Made by a program: the position numbers and the translations under genes. The notes beneath the pieces are model-generated. The model was not told the DNA's origin, searched no databases, and saw only the letters and a program-made list of their open reading frames with translations. A stretch of 64,000 bases of DNA, taken from Hermatobates lingyangjiaoensis. Taxonomy: Eukaryota; Arthropoda; Insecta; Hemiptera; Hermatobatidae. The stretch's first letter is position 1; each line of letters begins with the position of its first letter. Location: NCBI GenBank assembly GCA_026182355.1, contig JAPFBL010000557.1, positions 12,501 through 76,500 of the forward strand, in the 5' to 3' direction. This document shows, piece after piece, positions 10,972 through 20,888 of the stretch.

Positions 10972-11220
10972 ACACAATGAAGATTGATTCTACAGTGGGA
11001 GTCCTAAATTTTACCTATCTCAATTTATATAGAGTAGTCATCTTTAGCGAGTACCTGACAACGTACAGGCTAAGGGACCGACGGTTTAATGTTTTTCTCC
11101 GAGGGACGACTTGCTCAGATTTATTCACCTCGCGCGTGAATAAATCGAGGGCCAGGTGGGTATCGAACCCCGGTAATACGAGTTCAGAGGTGAGCACGTA
11201 ACCATTGAGCTAGCCTGGCC
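10972..11220 (-). mobile_element. tRNA-derived SINE, full-length-like copy
   Basis: On the minus strand the 5' end (11220) starts GGCCAGGCTAGCTCAATGG. Box A is TAGCTCAATGG (11202-11212) and box B GGTTCGATACC (11159-11169), both good matches to the RNA polymerase III internal promoter. A body with TTATTCACGCGCGAGGTGAA and a GTCGGTCCC...GTCAGGTACTCGCTAAAGAT segment follows, resembling the conserved central domain seen in many invertebrate SINEs. Related copies lie at 44105 and 44352. It sits at the right edge of the satellite. Confidence 0.85.
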
Positions 11221-11224
11221 CCCC

Positions 11225-11775
11225 TTTCTTGTTATTAAGCCATAAAAACAAGGGTTCTTATATGGCCCAAGCTTTTGATATAGTATTCATAACATGATTC
11301 AAGATATACAGATAAAAGTATATTTAACAAAACAAAAAATCATTTAAAAGTAAAAAATTGAATCCATAAATAAATGTAATATCAATTCATGTATATACAC
11401 AATCAAACATATTTGAAACTAACAAAACCTGAAAATTGATATATTTCATTTATTTTATCCAATATAAAATAACATTAATGAAAGGAATGTGTCTTTATAA
11501 TATGATCTTAAAACATACGTATTTAAATACATATAAGTTAATTTGAGTGAGTAGGAACTCGGATTGTGGATGACACAGGAATGAAAGGTAATGTTTATTA
11601 TACAAGCGCGACACACTGACTGACTGAGCCCCTCCTCGAGGCCAGCCTTGATAATCTGTCTCTGTGCGTAAACAAACACTCTGACCCGCGTATGCCGGTG
11701 ATACAGCCACCGCCAACTCCGCTAACTTACATACTTATTGTTAGTGCTCCAGAGGTTAGTAAATAAGATATTATT
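11225..11775. other. No gene recognised
   Basis: AT-rich up to 11560, then a GC-richer stretch (11600-11720) with no recognisable protein or RNA. Confidence 0.5.
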
Positions 11776-11778
11776 ATT

Positions 11779-11938
11779 AACCGTCATACCTCGTATATCG
11801 CTGGTGAAGTCGCCCTGCATGGTTTCGTAATAGCTGCATCATCAATGGGACTAATGTAATCTTCAGTCCCATTGATGATTGCAGCCATTGCCAAACTGGT
11901 CGAACGACTTCACCAGCTATAGACGAGGTATGACGGTT
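11779..11938. repeat. Hairpin element, ~70-bp arms
   Basis: ACCGTCATACCTCGTATATC at the left is mirrored by AGACGAGGTATGACGGT at the right; inner arms AATGGGACT/AGTCCCATT close the hairpin. Flanked by TTATTATTA runs. Confidence 0.7.
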
Positions 11939-12007
11939 GATAAATATCGTAAATTCATGCATTTCATCATTACCACAGAGATTATTATTATTATTATTAT
12001 TAAAACA

Positions 12008-12200
12008 TAATATACCGTCTTACCTCCTACATTACTGCCGTAGCTCTCGGACTGGTTTCGGGTGTCACCCGTTTTCAACACGAATTGATCTAATGGTTTA
12101 GAATGGAAACGATTAGATCAGTTCGTGTTGAAGATGGGTAACACCCGAAATCGGTCCGAGAGCTACGGCAGTAATGTACGAGGTAAGACGGTATATTATG
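12008..12200. repeat. Hairpin element with hammerhead-like arms
   Basis: Arms from ATATACCGTCTTACCTCCTA to TACGAGGTAAGACGGTATAT. Each arm holds a degenerate core: right arm TTGAAGAT, helix GGGT/ACCC, GAAA, helix III, then GTC. The first C of the CUGANGA box is changed to U in both arms. Confidence 0.65.
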
Positions 12201-12255
12201 TGTTTAATAATAATAATACTATCCTCTGTGGTAATGATGAAATGCATGAATTTAA

Positions 12256-12590
12256 CATATATATATATATATATTCGTTGAAAATACGACCCAAAACGGA
12301 CAAATATAGTTCAATATAGATAAAGAAACATAGAGAAATCAAAAGAACACACTTACAGTCTCTAATTTTTGGTTTGAACCGTCTTCAGGAGAGATAAGAG
12401 AGGGAAACCAAGCGCACTGGTTCAGAGACGGTTGGAGACCGTCTCCAACCGTCTCTGAACCAGTGCGCTTGGTTTCCCTCTCTTATCTCTCCTGAAGACG
12501 GTTCAAACCAAAAATTAGAGACTGTTAGTGTGTTCTTTTGATTTCTCTATGTTTCTTTATCTATATCGAACTGTATATATATATATTTGT
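12256..12590. repeat. Palindromic PLE-type terminal repeat (family F)
   Basis: A near-perfect inverted repeat with arms of about 130 bp centred at 12436, bounded by (TA)n on both sides (12256-12273 and 12574-12588). Each arm holds CTGAAGAC GGTT and AACC; the base after the helix is changed (CCAAAA for CCGAAAA), so the core is mutated. Intact relatives lie at 17495-17795 and 45500-45700. Confidence 0.8.
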
Positions 12591-12729
12591 AAAAGTTGGA
12601 AGCAGTCCTTCATTTAAACATATATTGTTAAATAACGCCCCATATTTGCCTTGTATCTGTTTCTTACACAATTTCTCCAGTTTCGGAATTCCTTCCTCGT
12701 CTCTTCATTAAAACTATAAAGCTTATCAC

Positions 12730-12785
12730 CAATATTGCTAGTCGACATGTTTCGAATGTACCACATTCATCATCAGGACAATAAT
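12730..12785 (-). ncRNA. Hammerhead-type ribozyme motif (family E)
   Basis: Minus strand: stem I GTC, box CTGATGA, one extra T, helix II GAATGT/ACATTC with GG loop, GAAA, helix III AC-AT-GT, C17, then GAC closing stem I. A second stem-I segment TATT/AATA lies beyond an asymmetric internal loop. Predicted cleavage falls between 12744 and 12743. The GTC cleavage triplet and two-part stem I make this one of the best candidates. Confidence 0.65.
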
Positions 12786-12956
12786 GAGAATAATAGTAGG
12801 ATTGTTAGTTTATATATATAGAGGTGGATTACTATTGGAATGTTCACAGGACATCGCCCTGGGTCACGGGGCATTATGGGGGATTAAGGTAGGGTGGTTA
12901 GACTCACCTACTACCTGGCTAATCTGGTATGGCCTGTTGGAAAATAGTTTTAAAAT

Positions 12957-13972
12957 TCAACAAGAATTATTAAGTTGGATATTTATGGCTGGCTGCTTTT
13001 CTTGAATTATTAATGCTTCTAATATTTGTAATTTAACATGGTTTCTTTCTTTAACGATAATTTTCGTGAAATTGACCGTAATTTCTCTTGTGAGTTTTGT
13101 CTTATGGAGTGCAGTTGTATGGCATTTTGGCGCGCCGGCAGAAAGGTGCATTGTAATTCTTCTAGACAATGAAGTCGTGGTCATTCCTATATATGAGCTT
13201 TTACGGGCCTTGCAGCTCCCGATATTACATGAGTACTCATATACAAGATTTATTTCTTTTGAATCTTTTACGCTAGGACTATTTTTCATTATTAAACTGC
13301 CTATTGAAGGACTTTGGTAGTAGGTTATCAGGGTCAAACTATCCTCAGGCTTAATATATTTAACATGGCTTTTTATAATACTTTCCAAGACACGTTCATC
13401 AGTCTTATATTCATCTGTATATTGGTTTTTGTAGAATATTTTGTGGTTAGTGCCTGTTGTTAGGCTCTTATTATCTGAGGTGAATCTATTTTCGAGGTAG
13501 CGTCTTAGAATGTTGTCGAAATACTTGTTTGAGTAACCATTGTTGATTAACGCTTGCTTGGTTGACAAAATATTACTGTTGAAAAGGTCCCAGGTTGAGG
13601 CGGTCTTGTATGTTCTGTGGATTAGGGATCTGATAGTGGCGTCTTTATACCGTTGAGGGCATTCACTCTTCGCATTTAGGTATGATGCTGTGTTGGTAGG
13701 TTTCCTGTAAATAGAAGTCTGCAGTATGTTATTTTTCAGGTTAATATTTACATCCAGGAAGTTCATTCTCTTTTCGATTGCTGTTTCTATTGTAAATTTG
13801 AGACAGGAGTTATTTTCAAATGCTGACTTAAGGTTTAGTAATTGTACTGAATCTTTTGCAACAACAAAGCAATCATCCACGTATCTACGAGTACAATAAA
13901 TAGCAGGCTTTAATTCAGGGCTGTTGTTTGAGATTTTATTTTCCACCGAGCACATATAATAATAAAGCAAAT
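12957..13972 (-). pseudogene. PLE reverse transcriptase (partial) + GIY-YIG endonuclease
   Basis: The frame is open from the CA array down to the stop at 12957. It holds the end of the RT domain: RRYVDDCFVV (YVDD catalytic box, 13869-13889 region) and NFLDVNI (13740-13765). A connector follows with YRKPTNTASYLNA and the basic 'SNKYFDNILRRYL' helix, then a GIY-YIG domain: NLVYEYSCNIGSCKA, SSYIGMTTTSLSRRITMHL, and a final ILEALII helix with the conserved glutamate. The family copies its RNA into DNA at a nick made by the endonuclease. RT motifs before YVDD (fingers, N-terminus) are missing, so the copy is dead although ~330 codons remain open. No ATG precedes the YVDD box; upstream codons are CA-repeat Cys/Val. 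Confidence 0.9.
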
Positions 13973-14037
13973 ACACACACACACACACACAGACACACGC
14001 ACATGCAAACTCACACGCACACAGACACACACACACA

Positions 14038-14068
<31 letters not shown>

Positions 14069-14462
14069 CAAACGCGCACGCACACGCACAGACGCAGACA
14101 CGCATGTTCAAACACACACACGGACATGCACACACACGCACACACTTACACACACGAACACACGCAAGCACACGCATACATAGACATCCACACAGACGCG
14201 CACGTTCAAATGCACACGCACACACACACACGCGCGCGCGCACGCGCAGACACTCACACGAACACTCGCACACATACACGCACATGCACACACACACTCA
14301 TACGACACACAAACACACACACACATACACACAGTCACGCACGTTCAGATGCACAAAAACACACACACACACACGATACATACAGGCGCACGTACACATA
14401 CACACAGACAAGCACGTTCAGATGCACACACACACACACGCAGATACACACTCACACACACG

Positions 14463-14522
<60 letters not shown>

Positions 14523-14532
14523 ATCCACACAG
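13973..14532. repeat. (CA)n-rich microsatellite, ~560 bp
   Basis: Impure CA/CG array ending in a pure (CA)n of about 60 bp at 14465-14521. All frames are open because the dinucleotide lacks stop codons; none is a gene. Confidence 0.95.
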
Positions 14533-14589
14533 GAGCACACGCGTACACACACCAAACACACACAGGCATCCTCAAAAAATACGTCATTC

Positions 14590-14885
14590 TGACGCAAAAT
14601 GGATAAACAAACAAAAGTCTCCACACAAATAAAGTTAATAACCTTAAATAACTTGAAATTTCAATAGATGAGGAATGAAATCAAAAGATTATATAAAATT
14701 CAAAATGCCCTGTCATACTACTTATTTGTCTTATAAACTCGACTTACTAAAATACTTCACCCCCGATGAATGGCATAGTGTTAACAATACAATCTGGAGC
14801 AGAGTATATTTGTGTGGAGACTTTTGTTTGTTTATCCATTTTACCTCAGAATGAGTAAATACCAAACAATTATGGATTGCACAAC
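14590..14885. repeat. PLE family C terminal hairpin (core lost)
   Basis: ATGGATAAACAAACAAAAGT at 14597 is inverted at about 14818-14840. The same end is seen at 23790 and 24970. The hammerhead-type core found in the other copies is not present between these arms. Confidence 0.6.
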
Positions 14886-14889
14886 TAAT

Positions 14890-15000
14890 GATAAAGAAAA
14901 AAAAGTCGTACAACGACTTCTGTGACCTGAAAACATATAATTCCGTCGAAATTTCGAGATCGATTTTTTTTTCGATCACTATACTTATACTAAAGTATAA
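14890..15000 (-). mobile_element. Terminal inverted repeat of the long-TIR transposon
   Basis: TCGTACAACGACTTCTGTGA, AACATATAATTCCGTCGAAA and CGATCACTATACTTATACTA match the TIR ends at 47690, 50340, 44835 and 55690. Confidence 0.7.
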
Positions 15001-15052
15001 TAAATAGACATCAGATAAAAGTTTTTTATCTGAGATTTAGATATATCTGAGA

Positions 15053-15597
15053 TCTGAGATTTGGTTCACAAGGGAATCTTCTGCTTACGTTATGTTGAGA
15101 TTAGGTACACAAGGGAATCTGCTGCTTATGTTATGTTGAGATTAGGTACACAAGGGAGTCTTCTGCTTATGTTATGTTGAGATTAGGTACACAAGGGAAT
15201 CTTCTGCTTATGTTATGTTGAGATTAGGTACACAAGGGAGTCTTCTGCTTATGTTATGTTGAGATTAGGTACACAAGGGAGTCTTCTGCTTATGTTATGT
15301 TGAGATTAGGTACACAAGGGAGTCTTCTGCTTATGTTATGTTGAGATTAGGTACACAAGGGAATCTTCTGCTCATGTTATGTTGAGATTAGGTACACAAG
15401 GGAATCTTCTGCTTATGTTATGTTGAGATTAGGTACACAAGGGAATCTTCTGCTTATGTTATGTTGAGATTAGGTACACAAGGGAATCTTCTGCTTATGT
15501 TATGTTGAGATTAGGTACACAAGGGAATCTTCTGCTTATGTTATGTTGAGATTAGGTACACAAGGGAATCTTGAGCTTATGTTATGTTGAATACAAT
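15053..15597. repeat. 41-bp tandem array, about 13 copies
   Basis: Unit GAGATTAGGTACACAAGGGA + ATCTTCTGCTTATGTTATGTT; starts at 15097 and 15138 fix the period at 41 bp. Units are nearly identical (AAT/AGT variants), pointing to recent expansion. Confidence 0.95.
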
Positions 15598-15599
15598 AC

Positions 15600-16110
15600 T
15601 TTGAAGCTGGCGTTTATACCACACGTTCCAGCTATTCATATAGTCGATGCATAATTCATAATTTTATTTAAAACTGCTTTTCTCGTGTTTTAATGGAGAT
15701 GACAAGGTAATCCTGGCATTGATCCAGTTAACAGGGTAGCTGATAATCCAGAAGCAATATGCCGAGTCATGCCTTCAATTAGTAATCTCGCTTTTATTGA
15801 ACTTATGGCAACACTGTTTTTGGTAAAATCCAGACCTGCGCAGTCGGACCTCTTAGGGCAGACTCCGACTCCAGCTCTTCTTTTAATAATTAAAATAAAC
15901 AGAACTAATAAATAGAAAAAGAATTAAACAGATGACAGGTGGAAAATAATAATTTGTACATTCTATAATATTAATAAAATAAGCAATTAATAAAAAAAAT
16001 CGTAAAATTTCAATTACCGCAAAGAGCAATAAAACTACAATAACCGAATATTCAACCTGGACTAATGGATCACCTGCTACACGTATTGGATTAGTTTACA
16101 TTGATTTACA
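15600..16110. other. Mostly unique; one old transposon fragment
   Basis: From about 15990 to 16110 the sequence (CAATTACCGCAAAGAGCAA, CTAATGGATCACCTGCTAC) matches the long-TIR family at 49560-49640 and 55880-55950. Nothing recognised in 15600-15990. Confidence 0.5.
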
Positions 16111-16125
16111 TTGTTAGAAAAAGTA

Positions 16126-16450
16126 TTAAGTCTCCACACAAAAAAGTTTATTAAAAGAAACTAAAGAACGCGTTTCGAACACTTGATGTCCTTCTTCAGG
16201 TTTCATCTGCTCTGCTGGGGTGGTTGTTCGGGAAGTGAGACCAAGCAAGAACATCAAGTGTTCGAAACGCGTTGTTAGGTTTCTTGTAATAAACTTTTTC
16301 GTGTAGAGACTTAATACTTTTCCCAACATGAGAACCTGAAGAAGAACATCAAGTGTTGGAAACGCGTTGTTAGGTTTCTTGTAATAAACCTTTCCGTGTG
16401 TTGACTTAATACTTTTCCTAACATGAGTAAATACCACACTATAACAGATT
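16126..16450. repeat. PLE family C terminal repeats, rearranged
   Basis: Three partial copies of the family-C end. A minus core at about 16170-16202 (CTGAAGAAGGACATC...GTTCGAAACGCGTT), then plus copies at 16246 and 16330-16370 (CTGAAGAAGAACA...TGTTGGAAACGCGTT). Confidence 0.65.
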
Positions 16451-16612
16451 GTACAGTTAATGAATCATTTACATTGTTAATAATAATTAACATTATTGTC
16501 ATTTAACATTTATTATATTAACATTAATAATGATAATTGTTAATTATTATAACAATTAATAATTAAGAACAATTAAGAAGAAATGCAGCCCCTGAAGCAG
16601 ACGAATATAATA

Positions 16613-17216
16613 CAGTGGAACCTCTACATACGAGATTAATTCGTTCCCGGATCGTGCTCGTATCTAGAGCGAATTTTTCCCATAAGAAATACCTGAAAAC
16701 CAATTAATTTGTTCCCGGCCTCCCAAAATCATTCAAGTTAACCCTAAATAACTATGAACACATCTTCCTGATTACTAAAAACACATTCAAATAGTGACTG
16801 AACATAAAACTACAGTAATAAGATAAATAAGATGATATTAACGAAATAAAATGCGAGTTTATTATGAGCATTTATTATGAGTACTTCCACTTAAAATTAA
16901 AGTTAACTTTATGAAAAACTAAATTTTTTTACGGCACTAATTTATTTATACACTTTTTTCTGCTTTTTTTTTGCTTTTTAACATTACTGTATCAATTTTT
17001 ACTTTTCTTCGCTTTCTTTTGTCCTTTTAGCTGGAATCGCAACACTTTCACTTTCTATAGGTCTTTTGAAGAAAAACTTATCCAAGGAGGTTTGTCGTAA
17101 GGAAATTCTCGTAACTTGGATTTTCTCTCGTATATAGAGCAAGATTTTTGCTCGAAAGACCTCTCGTATCTCGAGTTTCTCGTAAGTAGAGTAGCTCATA
17201 TGTAGAGGTTCCACTG
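16613..17216. mobile_element. Tigger/pogo-type MITE
   Basis: Ends CAGTGGAACCTCTACATA...TATGTAGAGGTTCCACTG are inverted and flanked by TA (16611-16612, 17217-17218). The 604-bp element keeps the last codons of a pogo/Tigger transposase on the minus strand. It lies inside a PLE GIY-YIG sequence. Confidence 0.85.
16999..17110 (-). pseudogene. Tigger/pogo transposase C-terminal tail
   Basis: Minus-strand codons give RQTSLDKFFFKRPIESESV, then a basic KRTKESEEK end. A QTxLDxFF(K) tail is typical of Tigger/pogo-family transposase C-termini. The CENP-B-type DNA-binding domain and DDE domain are missing, as expected in an internally deleted MITE. Confidence 0.6.
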
Positions 17217-17218
17217 TA

Positions 17219-17466
17219 TATGAGTTTAAATGCCCGTTGGGAAACTGTGAGTTCCTAAATTCCTCATATATAGGATCGACTGTCACCACCCTTTCTAGGA
17301 GGCTTACCTTGCACCTGGCTTCAGGAGCCCCTAAAGAGCACTTCCAAGAGGTTCATAAAACGAAAATATGCAGAGTTATCTTAGTTAGCAACACAAAAAT
17401 AATAGCCAGAAAGAACGACCATAAAAGGCTAAGAATACTAGAAGCACTTTACATCCCAGTAAAATA
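17219..17466 (+). pseudogene. GIY-YIG endonuclease fragment, PLE-E related
   Basis: YEFKCPLGNCEFLNSSYIGS followed by TVTTLSRRLTLHLASGAP and a RILEALYI helix matches the family-E domain at 12957-13260 along its length. All three signatures are present: the first strand (YEF for GIY), YIG, the arginine of the LSRRL helix, and the C-terminal glutamate. The Tigger MITE separates it from upstream codons at about 16575-16612 (NAAPEADEYN-like) that look like the preceding residues. The RT domain is absent. Ends at a TAA just before (TA)n at 17472. Confidence 0.8.
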
Positions 17467-17494
17467 AATGTATATATATATATATATATATATA

Positions 17495-17797
17495 CACTTT
17501 TTTTCGTTGGAAATACGATCCAAAACGGACAAATATAGTTCAATATAAACAAAGAAACATAGAGAAATCAGAAGAACACACTTACAGTCTCTAATTTTCG
17601 GTTTGAACCGTCTTCAGGAGAGATAAGAGAGGGAAACCAAGCGCACTGGATCAGAGACGGTTGGAGACTCCAACCGTCTCTGATCCAGTGCGCTTGGTTT
17701 CCCTCTCTTATCTCTCCTGAAGACGGTTCAAACCGAAAATTAGAGACTGTAAGTGTGTTCTTCTGATTTCTCTATGTTTCTTTGTTTATATTGAACT
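17495..17797. repeat. Palindromic PLE-type terminal repeat (family F)
   Basis: An almost perfect inverted repeat centred at about 17648, with (TA)n at both ends (17472-17493, 17796-17812). Both arms contain the complete core CTGAAGAC-GGTT-CA-AACC-GAAAATTAG. Confidence 0.85.
17700..17760 (+). ncRNA. Hammerhead-type ribozyme motif (family F)
   Basis: Stem I TCTC (17713-17716) pairs GAGA (17743-17746), with a further CTTA/TAAG pairing outside. Box CTGAAGA 17717-17723, extra C, helix II GGTT/AACC, GAA, helix III AA/TT, A17. Predicted cleavage after 17742. The mirror arm at about 17590-17640 carries it on the minus strand. Confidence 0.65.
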
Positions 17798-17811
17798 ATA
17801 TATATATATAT

Positions 17812-18050
17812 ATCAATGATTAAACCACAATAAGAATGGGAAAACAGGACTAAGATCTTTCAACCGTAACAAGCGGTCTTCGTCAGAGTCAAAAACCCAA
17901 CTCATTGTCAAAAAAACACCCAACTCAGTTGGGTTTTTGACTCTGACGAAGACCGCTTGTTACGGTTGAAAGATCTTAGTCTTGTTTTCCCATTCTTATT
18001 GTGGTTTAATCATTGATTGTTGTTTCACGTGTTTATGTGAAATCTTTATA
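17812..18050. mobile_element. PLE-B terminal hairpin
   Basis: Inverted arms of the family-B 3' end meeting at about 17905-17925, each with TCTGACGAAGACCGCTTGTT and a GTTGAAAGATCTTAGTC core. (TA)n on both sides. Confidence 0.8.
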
Positions 18051-18064
18051 TATATATATATAGT

Positions 18065-18270
18065 ATACAAAGTTTAAACTATAAGAAAAAAATTAGAGAT
18101 AAATACTCAGAGGTTATTGACTTCATGCCATCAGAGAGCAAAAAAAGTAAAAAATTTTTTCATTTTTTATCATTTTCCTTTTTCCTTTATGGTTTAAAAA
18201 CTTCTTTGATTTCATCACGTGTTTACTATGTTTCTTTTGAATATGTATAGTTCTTAAGTATATTATGTAT
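18065..18270. other. AT-rich, nothing recognised
   Basis: Homopolymer-rich sequence between two PLE-B units; GCCATCAGAGAGCAAAA resembles a decayed hammerhead-type box but has no partner GAAA. Confidence 0.4.
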
Positions 18271-18274
18271 AGTT

Positions 18275-18890
18275 ATGTTCAAACCACAATAATTAAATGG
18301 GAAAACAAGACTAAGATCTTTCAACCGTAACAAGCGGTCTTCGTCAGAGTCAAAAACCCAACTGAAACACTAGATGCTGAGAACATCTGGTGAGGGGTTG
18401 AGAAGAGTGGGAGGGAAGAGTGGTATTTTAAAAGGGTGAAAGTGCAGGAAAGGACTAATGTCCAGAAAGGGATGTTTGGGGAAACAAAGAAGTACAGTAA
18501 GAAAGAGTAAAAAACTATCCCCTAGCTGTCAACCCTCTTTGAAGAGGCTATTGCCCTCGTGACGAAAGTATCAAGTTTGAAGAGACCGTTACTAATGTTT
18601 ATAATATTTGATCAATTAAATTTAATTAGAGACGATTCAATAAAATTTCTTAACAACATTGATTTTTCATAGGTAATAAATTTAGCTCCTGTCCAATCAA
18701 TAAGATGATTTTCATTTTTTATATGCAAGAATAAGGCACTACTTTTTTCCTGTCTACTTACGTTGTATTAGTGTTGTTTTACACGTGTCTTTAATGATTT
18801 ACCAGTTTGAACAATATAAATTTTGTGGCAATTTTGGAACGGAATTTTATAATTACCAGCGGACTCCAATTCGCTGGGAGTTTTTTATTA
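18275..18890 (-). mobile_element. PLE family B, 5'-truncated copy
   Basis: Same layout as 208-735 and 33205-33890. On the minus strand: the linker (SPSELESAGNYKIPF-like), a broken GIY-YIG domain, and the 3' region with hammerhead-type core at about 18312-18355. Stops and indels break the frame, for example at about 18775-18800. Confidence 0.8.
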
Positions 18891-18934
18891 ACATATATAT
18901 AGTTAATGTATAGTTATGCATAGTTATATATATA

Positions 18935-18939
<5 letters not shown>

Positions 18940-18969
<30 letters not shown>

Positions 18970-20685
18970 TGTGTTCTCTAATCGGGGTTCGGTCAATTTT
19001 CCAGGATAAAAAATCAAACTCTCGTTGCCAACGTTTCGGTTTTATTTAAAACCTTTTTCATAGGCCTACAAACAAAGGATAATAAGAAATCACATATCAA
19101 CATCAAACATATACACAATATGAAAATGGATTGTTACAACTCATGAATATTACAAGCAGAAATATAAAACACATAAATGAGGCATAAATGAGGTTACTTT
19201 GTAACTCCTTCGGTATTTTTTCTTTCAAATTTGAAAATAAAGATTTATTTTTTCTTTTATTATAAAATGCCAGTGTAACTTCAGGTACGTTTCGTTTGAA
19301 CACTTTTCTAATTGATTGTGATAAGCCCTCAACATAAGGAAATTTGACGATTTGTTTTTAATTATTGAAAAGGGAGAAGAAGAGAATGTATTAAATATAT
19401 TTAATTCTTTTCATAATCGTCTACAATTCACTTGTGAAGTAGAGAAAGATGGAAATCTGCCATTCTTAGATGTGAAAGTTATAAGAGGTGAAAATGGCAA
19501 TATCTTAACGGATTGGTTTAAAAAACCTACCAGTGCTGCAAGAATCCTGAACTACCATTCTTCTCATGCTATAAACCAAAAATTAAATTGCGTCCAAAAT
19601 TTGGTTAAAAAAGTTATTGAAATAAGTAGTCCATGTTTTCTAAATGAAAATAAGAAAAGGGTGAAATTATTGTTACAGAAAAATTGTTATCCGAAGAACT
19701 TAGTTGAACGATATTGGTTAAGATATTTAAGACAGCAACCAGCACATTCAAATGAAGATCATGCTGAACTGGAAGTTATAAATAGGAAGTATTTCAAATT
19801 TCCTTATGTTGAGGGCTTATCACAATCAATTAGAAAAGTGTTCAAACGAAACGTACCTGAAGTTACACTGGCATTTTATAATAAAAGAAAAAATAAATCT
19901 TTATTTTCAAATTTGAAAGAAAAAATACCGAAGGAGTTACAAAGTAACCTCATTTATGCCATCAAATGTAAAGACTGTGACAAGTGTTACTATGGTGAAA
20001 CTAGTCGTTTTCTCAAAGAAAGGTTGTACCAACATAATTATTCCATAAGAACAAATAAAAGTAACGCAACAGCCTTAGCTGGGCATGCAATAAACGAAAG
20101 TCACACGTTCGATTTTGAAGATACAACTATAATAGAAAAAGAAAAAGATGAGCAAAGAAGGAAGACACTTGAGATGTTATATATTAAAAAGGATCTAAGT
20201 TCGATTAATCATAGAAGTGATATTACTAATTTAAGTAATATTTATTCTGGAGTGCTGTGCTGAGGTTTAGTGAAATTTGATTTATTTAGTTCCCTTGAGT
20301 GAACAGTGTTGAGGTTATTTGTAATGTTATCTTATTAGTCTAGTCGAAGGTTTTGTCCGGCTAACATTGTTGTTCCTTTAAATAATGTAAATTTCATTTC
20401 TTAGTTAAAAAATTCTTACTTCTGTAAGTAATATTGTTTTATGTATCTCTGAAATATTTCTGCTTGTAATATTCATGAGTTGTAACAATCCATTTTCATA
20501 TTGTGTATATGTTTGATGTTGATATGTGATTTCTTATTATCCTTTGTTTGTAGGCCTATGAAAAAGGTTTTAAATAAAACCGAAACGTTGGCAACGAGAG
20601 TTTGATTTTTTATCCTGGAAAATTGACCGAACCTTGATTAGAGAACACACTATTCTATCAAACGGTCGATATATTATTGAATCTG

Positions 20686-20695
<10 letters not shown>
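18940..20695 (+). mobile_element. PLE family A with inverted, internally deleted left arm
   Basis: The right part (19343-20690) is a 5'-truncated PLE in the plus direction. The left part (about 18965-19342) is the inverse of its own 3' portion, joined from two pieces: the inverse of ~20450-20650 and the inverse of ~19804-19965, so ~480 bp covering the GIY-YIG core are missing. Both outer ends share GTTCTCTAATCGGGGTTCGG or its inverse and lie in (TA)n. Confidence 0.85.
19343..20263 (+). pseudogene. PLE RT thumb + GIY-YIG endonuclease (family A)
   Basis: About 306 codons open to the stop at 20261-20263. It starts at an FDDLFLII sequence, which fits the RT catalytic YxDD box cut at the rearrangement joint. 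NLPFLDVKV (RT motif after the active site), DWFKKPTSAARILNYHSSHA and a long basic connector with LVERYWLRYLR follow. The endonuclease reads NLIYAIKCKDCDKCYYGETS (two zinc-ligand-like cysteines between the GIY and YIG equivalents), FLKERLYQH with the catalytic arginine, and a TLEMLYIKK helix with the glutamate. No ATG is at the start. RT fingers and palm are missing, so it is not autonomous, yet the remaining frame has no stop, which suggests a fairly recent copy. Confidence 0.9.
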
Positions 20696-20741
<46 letters not shown>

Positions 20742-20759
20742 TATATATATAAATATATA

Positions 20760-20888
20760 TAATATATTTGAAGCTTGAGTTAGCTTCAGCTACTCAAAGG
20801 GACTACTTCTGCCTGATGACGACGACTGTCGAAATGTCGTTGTGAGTCTTTTGTGTGTGTCTTTATTTGTTTTTCTCTTTCCTGTGTA

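Larger units (their letters stand above)
12590..13972 (-). mobile_element. PLE family E, 5'-truncated element with 3' terminal repeat
   Basis: Minus-strand order: partial reverse transcriptase and GIY-YIG ORF (13972-12957), a ~175-bp 3' region, a hammerhead-type motif (12730-12785), then a stretch that encodes the N-terminus of the PLE ORF (KLEKLCKKQIQGKYGAL...LLPTFTNIY) running straight into (TA)n at 12588. A terminal repeat that includes the start of the ORF is the usual PLE plan. The 5' side is replaced by a CA array. Confidence 0.85.

Noticed and set aside
13928..14632. Long open frames of Thr/His or Cys/Val on both strands
   Set aside because: By-product of the stop-free CA/GT array; no start context or homology apart from the PLE remnant at its left.
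18120..18165. GCCATCAGAGAGC stretch as another hammerhead box
   Set aside because: No GAAA and no helix II partner within reach.
18990..20640. Family-A GGTTTT...AAAACC-GAAACGTT as an intact hammerhead
   Set aside because: Helices II and III fit, but the CUGANGA box reads CUAUGAAA in all copies seen, so catalysis is unlikely.
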